Below are positions 43,682 through 52,726 of a stretch of 64,000 nucleotides of DNA, piece by piece. Source of the stretch: Streptomyces decoyicus (GTDB lineage Bacteria > Actinomycetota > Actinomycetes > Streptomycetales > Streptomycetaceae). The position numbers were made by a program, and so were the translations under genes. Positions within the stretch are counted from its first letter, which is position 1. The number at the start of each line of letters is the position of its first letter. Under the pieces are notes generated by a model. That model saw only the letters and a list, made by a program, of their open reading frames with translations, searched no databases and was not told the DNA's origin. The stretch lies in assembly GCF_019880305.1 (NCBI RefSeq), contig NZ_CP082301.1, positions 1,426,001 to 1,490,000 of the forward strand, in the 5' to 3' direction.

Positions 43682-44881
43682 CTAGCGGAAGATGCCCGTG
43701 TGCCCCAGGGAGTACCGCCCCGGCTGCGGGTAGACCGCCAGTCCGTGCGGGCCCTGGCCGACGGGGATCTTGGCCAGGGTCTTGCCGGTACGGGTGTCCA
43801 GCGCATAGACCTCGGAGTTGTAGCGGCCGGACAGCCACAGGACCTTGCCGTCGGTGGACAGTCCGCCCATGTCGGGGCTGCCGCCGCCGCGGATGCGCCA
43901 CTTGCCCACGAGCGAGCCGGTCTTGAAGTCGAGCCGGGAGACGGAGCCCTCGCCGCGGTTGGAGACGTACATATAGCGCGAGTCGCGGCTGACGTAGAGG
44001 CCGTGGGCCCCCTTGCCGGTCGGCATGAGCCTGGGCCGGGAGAAGGTGTCGCCGTTGAGGACCCAGATGCCGTCGGCCATCATGTCGGCGACGTACCAGG
44101 TCCTGCCGTCCGGGGAGATCTTCACGTCCTGCGGCATCGCCCCCTCGAACGGCAGCTTCTCCTGACCGATGACCTTCATCTTCTCGGTGTCGACCTTGAG
44201 CAGCTCACCGGAGAACTCGCAGGAGACGATGAAGTACCGCCCGTCCGGCGAGAAGTCGGCGTGGTTGACGCCCGCGCAGCCGACCGGCAGCGTCTTGCGG
44301 ACCTCCATGGTGTGCGGGTCGCGGAAGACCAGCCGACGGTCCATCGAGGCCATCACGATGGCGTACTTCCCGTTGGGCGTGAAGTAGAGGTTGTACGGGT
44401 CGTGGACCTTGACGGGCTTGCCGGCCTTGCCGGTCGCGGGGTCGATGGGGGTGAGGTCGTGCCCCCGGTTGTTGTTGACCCAGAGCGTCTTCAGATCCCA
44501 GGACGGCACGACGTGCTGCGGCTGCACCCCCACCGGAATGGTCTCGATGACCTTGTAGGTCTTCGGGTCGATGACAGTGACCGTGTCGGAGCCGGTGTTG
44601 GGGACATAGATCCGCGAGGGGAAGTCCTTGACCTGCGGCGCCAGCTTGCCCGGCCGGTCCGCCGCGTAGAGGTCATGCTCGTCCAGCAGCGGCGGCATCC
44701 CCGGCAGGCCCGGCTTTGCGGCCTCGACCGGCGCGCGTTCGACCGGCCGCGGGCTGTGCGCGGCCGGTTTGCTCTCGCCGCTGCCACAGCCCGCCGCCAC
44801 CAGCGCGCAGGCCACGGCGAGCAGGGCGGCCCGGTGGCGGCGCAGGCTTGGACGGTCGTGGGTACGGTTCCGGTCAGCCAT
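43682..44881 (-). CDS. YncE-type beta-propeller lipoprotein
   Basis: This encodes 399 residues. A Sec lipoprotein signal ends in the lipobox LVAAGC near residues 27-32. After a Pro-rich linker come about seven repeats of the YVTN type (RIYVPNTGSDTVTVIDPKTYKVIETIP, ISPDGRTWYVADMMADGIWVL, MYVSNRGEGSVSRLDFKTGS, each read as separate blades). Such propellers bind proteins or small ligands; no enzyme motif is seen. The start overlaps the stop of the deacetylase-like lipoprotein by one base, so the two are translationally coupled and both predicted to be anchored outside the membrane. Confidence 0.9.
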   Translation of the reverse strand: MADRNRTHDRPSLRRHRAALLAVACALVAAGCGSGESKPAAHSPRPVERAPVEAAKPGLPGMPPLLDEHDLYAADRPGKLAPQVKDFPSRIYVPNTGSDTVTVIDPKTYKVIETIPVGVQPQHVVPSWDLKTLWVNNNRGHDLTPIDPATGKAGKPVKVHDPYNLYFTPNGKYAIVMASMDRRLVFRDPHTMEVRKTLPVGCAGVNHADFSPDGRYFIVSCEFSGELLKVDTEKMKVIGQEKLPFEGAMPQDVKISPDGRTWYVADMMADGIWVLNGDTFSRPRLMPTGKGAHGLYVSRDSRYMYVSNRGEGSVSRLDFKTGSLVGKWRIRGGGSPDMGGLSTDGKVLWLSGRYNSEVYALDTRTGKTLAKIPVGQGPHGLAVYPQPGRYSLGHTGIFR

Positions 44882-45681
44882 CAGGTCACTAGCTCCGTTG
44901 TCGTCACCGCGCGCAGACCGCGTCGGCGGAGGCCGTCGAGGATCGGGGGCAGCGCGGCCACCGTGCCGGCGTGCCCGAGGTGGAGGCTCACGACCGAGCC
45001 CGGTTCGACGGCGTCCAGGACCGTGCGCTGGACGGCCGGGGCGCCGGGGTCGTTCGCGTCGAGGGAGTCCACGTCGTAGGACAGGACATGCGGATAGCCG
45101 GCCTTGCGGGCCAGCCCGGCCACCAGGTCCGTGGCCCGCCGGGCCTGCGAGGGACGGAACCAGCTACCGATGGTGCCGGTGAGAGCGCGCAGCCGGTCGG
45201 CGCACCGGCTGATCTCGGCGTATGCCTCGGCAGCCGGCAGGGCGCAGATATTGCGGTGGTGCATGGTGTGATTGCCCAGCTCATGGCCGCCGTCGAGGAT
45301 TCGGCGGGCCATCGCGGGCTGCTCGTCGAGCCAGTCGCCGATGGCGAGCACGGTGACCTTGGCTCCGGCCCGCTCGGCCTCGCCGAGCAGGGCGGTCGCC
45401 ATCTTGGGGTCGCCCCTGCCGTGGAAGGTCAGCGCGACTGCCCGGCCGTTCCGCGGCCCGTGTGCGATCTGTACGGGCAGGCCGGGCACCCTGGTCGGCG
45501 GACGGGCGGCGCGGGCCCGGGCGGGCGGGGCATGGCCCGCCCGGGAGGGGCTCGGCCCGCCGGCGGACCGTACGGCGCCGGAGTCCACATCCCGGTGCGG
45601 GTCGCAGCCCGACACCAGCGCCCCGGCGGCCGCGGCCGAGGCGGCCGCACGCAGCACGGAGCGACGATCTAGGGAAGTCAC
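44881..45681 (-). CDS. Polysaccharide deacetylase-fold Tat lipoprotein with altered active site
   Basis: This encodes 266 residues from the GTG at 45679-45681. A twin-arginine signal (LDRRSVLRAAASAAAAGALV) ends in SGC (lipobox Cys26). The NodB fold follows: motif 2 is intact (NHTMHH, His138 and His142), as are RPS (motif 3), YDVDSLDAND and VVSLHL. Motif 1, normally TFDDG with the catalytic and metal-binding Asp pair, reads TFHGRGD (85-91). Activity may be lost or use another residue such as Asp91. It is coupled to the propeller lipoprotein downstream. Confidence 0.9.
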   Translation of the reverse strand: MTSLDRRSVLRAAASAAAAGALVSGCDPHRDVDSGAVRSAGGPSPSRAGHAPPARARAARPPTRVPGLPVQIAHGPRNGRAVALTFHGRGDPKMATALLGEAERAGAKVTVLAIGDWLDEQPAMARRILDGGHELGNHTMHHRNICALPAAEAYAEISRCADRLRALTGTIGSWFRPSQARRATDLVAGLARKAGYPHVLSYDVDSLDANDPGAPAVQRTVLDAVEPGSVVSLHLGHAGTVAALPPILDGLRRRGLRAVTTTELVT

Positions 45682-45784
45682 GACCCCATTAGAGAGGCAA
45701 CTAATCCCAATTAGGGTGATCCGCCTGATTCACCCTGGTGCGTGTCGCCTCGGAATCCGGTCCCGGGCGAGGGCCGCAGGCGCC

Positions 45785-46330
45785 CTACACGGGCCAGGCG
45801 TCGGCGAGCATCGCCCGCGTGTCGGCGAGGAGTTGGGGCAGCACCTTGGTGTGGCCGACCACCGGCATGAAGTTGGTGTCACCGCCCCAGCGCGGGACGA
45901 CATGCTGGTGGAGATGGGCCGCGATCCCGGCGCCGGCGACGGTGCCCTGGTTCATCCCGATGTTGAAGCCGTGCGCCCCGGACGCGGTGCGCAGCGCGGT
46001 CATCGCATGCTTCGTCAGCTCGGCCAGCTCCGCGGTCTCCGGCCCGTCCAGCTCCGTGTAGTCGGCGACATGGCGGAACGGGACGATCATGAGGTGACCG
46101 CCGTTGTACGGGTACAGATTGAGCACCGCGTAGACATACTCGCCGCGCGCGATCACGAGGCCGTCCTCGTCCGACTTCGCGGGGATCGCGCAGAACGGAC
46201 AGCCGTCGCCGGCCCCCGGGCCGGTCGGCTTGTTCTCCCCCTGGATGTAAGCCATCCGGTGGGGCGTCCACAGGCGCTGGAAGGCGTCCTGCGTCCCGAC
46301 TCCGATCTGCTGCTCCGGCTCGCTTGTCAT
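45785..46330 (-). CDS. HIT-family hydrolase/AP4A phosphorylase-like protein
   Basis: This encodes 181 residues. The histidine triad is HLHQHVVPRW near residues 144-153, and a CPFC zinc-type pair (GDGCPFCAIP) is near residue 44. This layout matches the mycobacterial diadenosine tetraphosphate phosphorylase type and other actinobacterial HIT proteins. Start is the ATG at 46328-46330; a second ATG 12 bases upstream is possible. It is divergent from the potassium channel gene. Confidence 0.92.
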   Translation of the reverse strand: MTSEPEQQIGVGTQDAFQRLWTPHRMAYIQGENKPTGPGAGDGCPFCAIPAKSDEDGLVIARGEYVYAVLNLYPYNGGHLMIVPFRHVADYTELDGPETAELAELTKHAMTALRTASGAHGFNIGMNQGTVAGAGIAAHLHQHVVPRWGGDTNFMPVVGHTKVLPQLLADTRAMLADAWPV

Positions 46331-46409
46331 ACGGGCCAGCATATGGCTTCGCCCGTTGGCGCCGTGTCGTTGGGGCGTATACCGCGACCCGCTCCGCGAT
46401 GCTGAGCCG

Positions 46410-47051
46410 GTGGACAGGGAACAGCGGCTGTGGGACTGGGAGGAAACCGCCCAGCCGTATCTCCTCGGCGCCTCGCTCCTCTTCCTCACCTCCTACGCGG
46501 TCCGGGTCCTGGTCCCCGGCCTCTCCCCCGGCTGGCAGGTCTGGTGGGAGCTGGTCACCATCGTCAGCTGGAGCTTCTTCGTCGTCGAATATCTGGCGCG
46601 GCTGGCGTTCAGCAACGACCGGCGGCACTTCCTGCGCACCCGCTGGCTGGATCTGGTCGTGACCGTACTGCCCCTGCTGCGGCCGCTGCGGCTCATCGAC
46701 ATGCACGAGCGGATGCAGCGGCGCAGGGACCATCCCCGGCTCGTCCTCGAAGCGCGGGTGATGGCGTACACCGGGCTCACCTCGCTGCTGCTGGGCTTCG
46801 CCGCCAGCCTGGCGGTCTACCACGACGAGCGGTCCGCCCCGGGCGCCAACATCCACACCTTCGGTGACGCGGTGTGGTGGGCCAGTTCGACCCTGACGAC
46901 GACGGGGTACGGCGACGCCACCCCCGTCACGCCGCGCGGCCGGGTCATCGCGGTGGGGCTGATGTTCGCCGGGGTGGCCCTGGTGGGAGCGGTGGTGGGC
47001 TCTTTCTCCTCCTACCTGCTGCGCCGCTTCCGGCAGGAGGGCGAGAAATGA
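46410..47051 (+). CDS. Voltage-gated-type potassium channel
   Basis: This encodes 213 residues from a GTG at 46410 (VDREQRLWDW); the open frame extends 54 bases further upstream and no clear ribosome site decides the start. A six-helix channel layout: helices near LLGASLLFLTSYAV and LVTIVSWSFFVVEYLA, a basic S4-like segment (RPLRLIDMHERMQRRR), then the pore with the selectivity filter TTTGYGD and the last helix VIAVGLMFAGVALVGAVVG. The S4 arginine spacing is not the strict every-third pattern, so voltage sensing is uncertain. Confidence 0.88.
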   Translation: MDREQRLWDWEETAQPYLLGASLLFLTSYAVRVLVPGLSPGWQVWWELVTIVSWSFFVVEYLARLAFSNDRRHFLRTRWLDLVVTVLPLLRPLRLIDMHERMQRRRDHPRLVLEARVMAYTGLTSLLLGFAASLAVYHDERSAPGANIHTFGDAVWWASSTLTTTGYGDATPVTPRGRVIAVGLMFAGVALVGAVVGSFSSYLLRRFRQEGEK

Positions 47052-47055
47052 CTAG

Positions 47056-47086
47056 GGCCCCGGAGAGCAGGTCGCTCTCCGGGGCC
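47056..47086. terminator. Bidirectional terminator between the channel gene and thrS
   Basis: A perfect 13-bp stem (GGCCCCGGAGAGC and its complement) with a 5-base loop begins 5 bases past the channel stop and ends 18 bases before the thrS stop. Confidence 0.85.
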
Positions 47087-47103
47087 TCGTGCTCAGCCGG
47101 GCG

Positions 47104-49083
47104 TCACACCTGGACGCGGCGCTCCACGACGTCGAGGATCTCGGCGATCGCCTCATCGCGCGGGATGCCGTTCTTCTGCGACCCGTCGCGGTAACGGAAG
47201 GAGACCGCGCCGTTGGCCACGTCCTCGTCACCGGCGATGATCATGAACGGGACCTTGGCCTTCTGGGCGTTCCTGATCTTCTTCTGCATCCGGTCCGAGG
47301 AGGAGTCCACCTCGATCCGCAGTCCCTTGGCCTTCGCCTCGGCCGCGAACTCCTGGAGGTACGGGACATGCGCGTCGCCGATCGGGATCCCGGTCGCCTG
47401 GACCGGCGCCAGCCACGCCGGGAACGCCCCCGCGTAGTGCTCCAGCAGCACCGCGAAGAACCGCTCGATCGAGCCGAACAGCGCGCGGTGGATCATGACC
47501 GGACGCTGCTTGGAACCGTCCGCCGAGGTGTATTCCAGGTCGAACCGCTCCGGCAGGTTGAAGTCCAGCTGGACGGTCGACATCTGCCAGGTACGGCCGA
47601 TGGCGTCCTTGGTCTGCACGGAGATCTTCGGCCCGTAGAACGCGGCGCCGCCCGGGTCCGGGACCAGCGGCAGCCCCTGCTTCTCGGCGACCTTCCGCAG
47701 CGTCTCGGTGGCCTCCTCCCAGGCCTCGTCCGAGCCGACGAACTTCTCCGGGTCCTTGGTCGACAGCTCCAGGTAGAAGTCGGTCAGACCGTAGTCGCGC
47801 AGCAGGTCGAGCACGAAGGTGAGCGTGGCGTCCAGCTCGTCCGCCATCTGCTCCTTGGTGCAGTAGATGTGCGCGTCGTCCTGGGTGAAGCCGCGGGCGC
47901 GGGTCAGGCCGTGCACGACACCGGACTTCTCGTACCGGTACACGGTCCCGAACTCGAAGAGGCGCAGCGGCAGTTCACGGTACGAGCGGCCGCGCGCGTC
48001 GAAGATCAGGTTGTGCATCGGGCAGTTCATGGGCTTGAGGTAGTAGTCCACGCCCTCGTCGAGCTGCATGGGCGGGTACATGCCGTCGGCGTACCAGTCC
48101 AGGTGGCCCGACTTCTCGAACAGCTTCCCCTTGGTGGCGTGGGGGGTGTAGACGAACTCGTAGCCCGACTCCTCGTGGCGCCGGCGGGAGTAGTCCTCCA
48201 TGACCCGGCGGATGATGCCGCCCTTGGGGTGGAAGACCGCCAGCCCCGAGCCGATGTCCTCGGGAACGGAGAACAGGTCCAGCTCGGCACCGAGCTTGCG
48301 GTGGTCGCGCTTCTCGGCCTCGGCGAGGAACTCCAGATGCGCCTTGAGCTCGTCCTTGGTGGGCCAGGCGGTGCCGTAGATCCGCTGGAGCTGCTTGTTC
48401 TTCTCGCTGCCGCGCCAGTACGCGGCGGCCGAGCGCATCAGCTTGAACGCGGGGATGGCGCGGGTGCTGGGGAGGTGCGGACCGCGGCACAGGTCCTTCC
48501 AGCACAGCTCGCCGGTCTTGGCGTCGAGGTTGTCGTAGATGGTCAGCTCACCGGCGCCGACCTCGGCGGACGCACCCTCGGCGGCGTCCGCGGCGGAGCC
48601 CTTGAGCCCGATCAGCTCGAGCTTGTACGGCTCGTCGGCCAGCTCCTCGCGGGCGGCGTCGTCGGCCACCGCACGGCGCGCGAACTTCTGGCCCCGCTTC
48701 TGGATCTCCTGCATCTTCTTCTCGATGCGCTTGAGATCGTCGGGGTGGAACGGGGTCTCGACGTCGAAGTCGTAGTAGAAGCCGTCCTTGATCGGCGGGC
48801 CGATACCGAGCTTGGCCTCCGGGAACAGCTCCTGCACGGCCTGCGCCATCACATGCGCGGTGGAGTGCCGGAGGATGTTCAGGCCGTCCTCGGAGGTGAT
48901 CTCGACGGGCTCGACCGCGTCACCGTCCGCGACCTCGTACGCCAGGTCCTTCAGCTCCCCGGCCACCCGCGCGGCCACGACACTGCGCTCGCCCTGGAAG
49001 AGGTCGGCGGCCGTAGTCCCCGTGGTCACCACGCGTTCTTCCCGCTCGGAATCGCGTTGGACGGTCACACGGACGTCTGACAC
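47104..49083 (-). CDS. thrS: Threonyl-tRNA synthetase
   Basis: This encodes 659 residues. N-terminal TGS domain, an editing-type second domain with [10 protein letters not shown], class II core with [21 protein letters not shown] and [15 protein letters not shown], and a C-terminal anticodon domain. The GTG at 49081-49083 (VSDVRVTVQ) has AGGAG six bases upstream, better than the ATG 18 bases earlier. The 111-base leader toward the next gene shows no T-box. Confidence 0.97.
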   Translation of the reverse strand: MSDVRVTVQRDSEREERVVTTGTTAADLFQGERSVVAARVAGELKDLAYEVADGDAVEPVEITSEDGLNILRHSTAHVMAQAVQELFPEAKLGIGPPIKDGFYYDFDVETPFHPDDLKRIEKKMQEIQKRGQKFARRAVADDAAREELADEPYKLELIGLKGSAADAAEGASAEVGAGELTIYDNLDAKTGELCWKDLCRGPHLPSTRAIPAFKLMRSAAAYWRGSEKNKQLQRIYGTAWPTKDELKAHLEFLAEAEKRDHRKLGAELDLFSVPEDIGSGLAVFHPKGGIIRRVMEDYSRRRHEESGYEFVYTPHATKGKLFEKSGHLDWYADGMYPPMQLDEGVDYYLKPMNCPMHNLIFDARGRSYRELPLRLFEFGTVYRYEKSGVVHGLTRARGFTQDDAHIYCTKEQMADELDATLTFVLDLLRDYGLTDFYLELSTKDPEKFVGSDEAWEEATETLRKVAEKQGLPLVPDPGGAAFYGPKISVQTKDAIGRTWQMSTVQLDFNLPERFDLEYTSADGSKQRPVMIHRALFGSIERFFAVLLEHYAGAFPAWLAPVQATGIPIGDAHVPYLQEFAAEAKAKGLRIEVDSSSDRMQKKIRNAQKAKVPFMIIAGDEDVANGAVSFRYRDGSQKNGIPRDEAIAEILDVVERRVQV

Positions 49084-49194
49084 CGGTCTCTCCTGACTCA
49101 TGTCTCTTCACGTCAGCGATTGCTGCGCAGCCGAATCGTACCGAGCCACCCGACCTGACCGCGAAACGGTTTCACCACCCCCGGCTCGCAGCCG

Positions 49195-50373
49195 CTATTC
49201 CTCCGCCCCGCAGGCCTCCTCGAAGAAGTCGAGATTCTCCTGGAGCGACTTCAGCAGCCGGTCCCGCTCCGCCTCGTCGACCTGTACGGGCGTGACACCG
49301 CGGCCGCCGGTGATCCGGCGGAACCCGCCCCTGCTCTCCAGCCGCCCGCTCACCCGGACCGGCAGCCCCACCAGGTGCGCATGCGCGGCGATGCGGTAGT
49401 CCTCCTCCCCCAGCGCGACCCGTACCTGCACCACGTCCGCGCCGGTGATCACCCGCAGCCGCACCGTGCCGGGCCCGTCAGGCCGCTCCCTGCGCAGCCG
49501 TATCACCGCCCCGGTCACCCGTACCGGCAGCGAGGGCTCGTCGCGGACATAGCGCTGGGCGGCCTGCTGCAACGCGGGCAGATCGCCGGCCGAGAACTCC
49601 ACCGGTTCGGGCCGGGCCGGGCAGCCGGCCGGGGCGCCGGACCCGGGCGACCACTCGACCGCGATCCGCACCCCCTCCGCGTCCCGCACCAGCGCGATCA
49701 GTGCCTGGACCAGCTCATGGCAGACCCCCAGCTCGACGGCCGCATCGAAGGCCTCCATCCCGCCGGTGGCCCGCTGGTAGTCGGTGGCGTCGCGGGCCGC
49801 GTGCAGTGCCCGTTGGAGCCCGGCGACCGTACCGCGCCCGCCGCGCACCGGGACGAACGCGGTCAGCCGGCGCCCGGCCGCCGCCGGGCCGACCAGCACC
49901 TCGGCCATGAACCCCTCGGCCTGCCGTTTGTGCCGGGCGCCGTAGTAGCCGGCCCGGCCGTACGTCCCCAGCGCCCCGGCGATCAGCATCGAGCGGGCCG
50001 CGCCGCGCAGCTGCTCCTGTGCGACCCAGTACGCGGCCCCCGAGCCGCCGTCGGGGACCTCGCGCTCCCAGCGCACCTCGTCGCTGGGCACCGCCAGCCC
50101 CACCAGCACCTCGCGGGCGGAGGGCGAGGAGCTCTGCGCCAGCGCCGCCAGCGCCTCCACGAGCAACTCCCCGCTGTCGGGGAAGCGGCGGTCGTGCGGC
50201 ACCAGCAGGCTGGTGCCGCCGGCACCGCCGGGCGGTGTCCACCGGGCATAGTGACCCGCGGCCCCGCCCCGGCGCCGCCAGCCGTGCCGGGCCAGCAGCG
50301 CGCTGAGCACCGCCGGATCGAGCCGCGCGGGATCCAGGAGCCGCGCGTCGTAATCGTCGGTCGGCCGGTACAT
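49195..50373 (-). CDS. Unknown protein with OB-fold-like C-terminus, coupled to a DUF4365 gene
   Basis: This encodes 392 residues. I do not recognise the first 270: an Asp-rich start (MYRPTDDYDARLLD), then mixed alpha/beta segments. The last 110 look like an OB-type barrel, with LPVRVTGAVIRLRR, VVQVRVALGEEDYRIA and LPVRVSGRLESRGGFRRI as strands, and an acidic C-terminal helix (SLQENLDFFEEA). The ATG at 50371-50373 overlaps the DUF4365 stop by one base (TGATG), so the two are translationally coupled. Confidence 0.85.
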   Translation of the reverse strand: MYRPTDDYDARLLDPARLDPAVLSALLARHGWRRRGGAAGHYARWTPPGGAGGTSLLVPHDRRFPDSGELLVEALAALAQSSSPSAREVLVGLAVPSDEVRWEREVPDGGSGAAYWVAQEQLRGAARSMLIAGALGTYGRAGYYGARHKRQAEGFMAEVLVGPAAAGRRLTAFVPVRGGRGTVAGLQRALHAARDATDYQRATGGMEAFDAAVELGVCHELVQALIALVRDAEGVRIAVEWSPGSGAPAGCPARPEPVEFSAGDLPALQQAAQRYVRDEPSLPVRVTGAVIRLRRERPDGPGTVRLRVITGADVVQVRVALGEEDYRIAAHAHLVGLPVRVSGRLESRGGFRRITGGRGVTPVQVDEAERDRLLKSLQENLDFFEEACGAEE

Positions 50374-50939
50374 CAGGGTCTCCCTCCCGCCCCGACCCGC
50401 GTCATGATCTCGCAGAGCGCTCGGTCGTCGAAGATCCGCGCGGTCGGGATCCGCACGGTGGTCCTGCGCCGGCCGGTCACCGGATGGCCGGCCAGATTGA
50501 TCCAGTAGCAGCAGTGCCGCAGTGCGAGACGGTCGTGGGAGGCCCGCAGCCAGTCGTCCTGGGTCCGCGGGACCAGCATCACGACCAGGATCTTGTGTAC
50601 CGATACGGGCGTACGGGCCAGCTTCACCAGATGGTCGTTGTCGAGCATGAAGGCGAAGGTCGGCCCCGGCGGGCGGGGGGCGGTCTGGTAGGTGCACTTG
50701 AGCTGCACCTTGATGGTCACTTCGTCGTCGACGGTGTGACCGGGCGCGCCATGGCTGACGTGCCAGTCGATTCCGTTGTCCGGGAAGGGCTGCGCCAGCG
50801 AACATCCGGAGGCGGCGGCGACCGCGTGCAGATAGCCCACCTGGAGGGTCTCCATGCAAGCAGTGGTGGCGAGTCCGCCGCGCTGCGGTGTTGTCAGCTG
50901 GGGCAGCAGCCCGCCCGGTTCGGGCTGCGCGAGCGTCAT
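50373..50939 (-). CDS. DUF4365 domain protein (PD-(D/E)XK nuclease-like)
   Basis: This encodes 188 residues. A helix with Glu30 (TACMETLQVGYLHAVAAASG) precedes Asp58 (NGIDWHV) and the QLK motif (Gln79, Lys81 in IKVQLKCT), the order expected for the restriction-endonuclease-like core of DUF4365. The remaining part has LRHCCYWINLAGHPVTG and ends near GRP. GGAAGG lies about ten bases before the ATG. Its substrate is unknown; members of this fold often sit in defence or repair contexts. It is the first gene of a coupled pair and diverges from a DnaQ-type exonuclease. Confidence 0.88.
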   Translation of the reverse strand: MTLAQPEPGGLLPQLTTPQRGGLATTACMETLQVGYLHAVAAASGCSLAQPFPDNGIDWHVSHGAPGHTVDDEVTIKVQLKCTYQTAPRPPGPTFAFMLDNDHLVKLARTPVSVHKILVVMLVPRTQDDWLRASHDRLALRHCCYWINLAGHPVTGRRRTTVRIPTARIFDDRALCEIMTRVGAGGRP

Positions 50940-51135
50940 CGCGGGGATGCCTTCCGGGCTGTGCCGATCGATGCGTGTGGACGACGGGGAGAAGGCGGAG
51001 CGTGCCGGCCCGTCCCTCTGGTTGTCTCCGCGTCAAGTGGTCCGCAAACAAAGACGGTTCGAGCACCGGGCGAGTCGGGTATCACCAGCTCGGGTGGCGT
51101 GCACGTCATCCCCCGTACGAGCGCGAGGAGTTGGG

Positions 51136-51864
51136 ATGATGCCGTGCTGGTATGACGGACCGCTTGCCGCCTTCGACACCGAGACCACGGGCGTCGACGT
51201 CGAGCGTGACCGCATCGTCTCCGCCGCCCTGGTGGTCCAGGAGACGCCGCGCTCCGCGCCCCGGGTCACCCGTTGGCTGATCAACCCCGGCGTCGAGATA
51301 CCCGAGGCCGCGACGGCGGTGCACGGCCTGACGGCCGACCATCTCGCACTGCACGGCCGCTGGCCCGCGCCGGTGCTGGAGGAGGTCGCGCGCGCCCTGG
51401 CCGCCCAGTCGGTGGCCGGCCGGCCGCTGGTCGTGATGAATGCCCCGTTCGACCTGACGCTCCTGGAGCGCGAGTTGAAGCGGCATCGCGCCAGCTCGCT
51501 CGACACCTATCTGGGCGGCCATCCGCTGCACGTCCTCGATCCCCGCGTCCTCGACAAGCACCTGGACCGCTACCGCAAGGGCCGCCGCACGCTCACCGAC
51601 CTGTGTGCCCATTACGAGGTCGAGCTGGACGATGCCCATGAGGCGGCCGCCGACGCGCTCGCCGCGCTGCACGTCGTCCGGGCCCTGGGGCAGCGCTTCG
51701 CCGACCGCCTGGAGGGGCTGCATCCGCCGGAGCTGCACACCCGCCAGGCGGTCTGGTACGCGGCCCAGGCCCGCGGGCTCCAGGCGTGGTTCGCCCGCAG
51801 CGGCAATCCGGAGGTCGTCGATCCGCATTGGCCGCTGCGTCCCGGACTCCCCGCCGCGGCCTGA
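51136..51864 (+). CDS. DnaQ-like (DEDDh) 3'-5' exonuclease
   Basis: This encodes 242 residues from the ATG at 51136 (MMPCWYD), with AGGAG five bases upstream. Exo I is AAFDTETTGVD, Exo II is LVVMNAPFDLTLLERE, and Exo III ends in HEAAADALAAL with the catalytic His-Asp pair. It lacks polymerase or BRCT domains. A role in RNA or DNA trimming, or in proofreading as an epsilon-like subunit, is possible; this family is widespread in Streptomyces. Confidence 0.93.
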   Translation: MMPCWYDGPLAAFDTETTGVDVERDRIVSAALVVQETPRSAPRVTRWLINPGVEIPEAATAVHGLTADHLALHGRWPAPVLEEVARALAAQSVAGRPLVVMNAPFDLTLLERELKRHRASSLDTYLGGHPLHVLDPRVLDKHLDRYRKGRRTLTDLCAHYEVELDDAHEAAADALAALHVVRALGQRFADRLEGLHPPELHTRQAVWYAAQARGLQAWFARSGNPEVVDPHWPLRPGLPAAA

Positions 51865-51948
51865 TCCCCCATCAGCAATTCCGGTCCGAGCGGCAAAGGC
51901 ACCGGCCGGAATTCCCGGTGCCGCGTTCTTCCCAGTTCCTCCAACAAA

Positions 51949-51982
51949 AAGAACCGGGCCGCTTTTTGGCGGCCCGGTTCTT
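51949..51982 (-). terminator. Canonical rho-independent terminator of tRNA-Val(CAC) copy 1
   Basis: A perfect 14-bp stem (AAGAACCGGGCCGC and its complement) is followed, on the minus strand, by a TTTTTG tract. It lies 9 bases past the tRNA 3' end. This is the only clear stem plus U-tract terminator in the window. Confidence 0.92.
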
Positions 51983-51990
51983 GATCCCGG

Positions 51991-52062
51991 TGGGCGATAC
52001 TGGGTTCGAACCAGTGACCTCTTCGGTGTGAACGAAGCGCTCTCCCACTGAGCTAATCGCCC
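51991..52062 (-). tRNA. tRNA-Val (CAC), copy 1
   Basis: A 72-base cloverleaf on the minus strand: acceptor GGGCGAT/ATCGCCC, anticodon stem CTTCG/CGAAG around the loop TTCACAC (anticodon CAC), and T-loop GGTTCGAACC. It reads GTG codons. The 3' CCA is not encoded (ACCG follows). Confidence 0.97.
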
Positions 52063-52178
52063 GGGTGTCGGCGAGGTTTCCCTCGCGAACGACCTGAACA
52101 ATACAGGCAGGCCGGGCCTTCCATCAAATTCCTGTTCCGCCGTGGTCCCGGGCGCCCGCGCAGGGGCGGCCCGGGTAC

Positions 52179-52640
52179 TCATCCGCGGGCCAGCCAGGCG
52201 GCCAGACCGCGGCGCCCGGACCGCATCATCAGCGCGTGATTGGCGAGGAACACCGGCCGCCCCAGCAGCGCGAACCGCCGCAGCAGCGGCTTGCAGACCT
52301 CCACGTCCTGCTCGAAGACGGCACGGGTGCCGCCGGCACCGGGCACCACGGTCCAGCGCGCCCAGCCGGCCAGATCTCCGCGCATCCCGATCTCCAGCAC
52401 CCCCGCGCCCGGGTCCCGCAGACGCTCGGTCGCCACCACGGTCAGGTCGTACGGCAGCAGCGAACGGAAACGGGCGGTGCCACTGCGGTCGTCGAGCGGG
52501 TTGACCTCGCGAACCTGCGGCCACCACCGGGGGTATGCCTCGGCGCGTTCGAGGACGGCGTAGACGACGGTCGGCGGGGCGTTGAGCAGCCAGACGCTGC
52601 GGAAGCGGTAGCGGTGCAGTCTGCGTGACCAGTCGGGCAT
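52179..52640 (-). CDS. SRPBCC (START/polyketide cyclase-like) protein
   Basis: This encodes 153 residues with the SRPBCC hydrophobic-cavity fold: WLLNAPPTVVYAVLERAEAYPRWWPQVREV at the start and a long C-terminal helix with FLANHALMMRSGRRGLAAWL. No enzyme motif is present; it may bind a lipid or small hydrophobic ligand. The ATG at 52638-52640 was chosen from the family-like N-terminus MPDWSRRLHRYRF. It lies between two identical tRNA-Val genes on the same strand. Confidence 0.88.
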   Translation of the reverse strand: MPDWSRRLHRYRFRSVWLLNAPPTVVYAVLERAEAYPRWWPQVREVNPLDDRSGTARFRSLLPYDLTVVATERLRDPGAGVLEIGMRGDLAGWARWTVVPGAGGTRAVFEQDVEVCKPLLRRFALLGRPVFLANHALMMRSGRRGLAAWLARG

Positions 52641-52684
52641 GATCCCAGTGTGCGCCCCACGGTGATGCGGACACCCAACAACAG

Positions 52685-52719
52685 CGACGGCCCGGAGACT
52701 TGAAGTCTCCGGGCCGTCG
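52685..52719 (-). terminator. Hairpin downstream of tRNA-Val(CAC) copy 2
   Basis: A perfect 16-bp stem (CGACGGCCCGGAGACT and its complement) with a TGA loop starts 7 bases after the tRNA 3' end. No T-tract. Confidence 0.9.
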
Positions 52720-52726
52720 TCCGGGG

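Noticed and set aside
45701..45714. CTAAT-CCCA-ATTAG palindrome upstream of the Tat lipoprotein gene
   Set aside because: Could be an operator, but only 5 bp per arm with no known regulator match.
49084..49194. T-box or other tRNA-responsive leader before thrS (and likewise alaS and hisS)
   Set aside because: No T-box sequence or specifier-like hairpin found.
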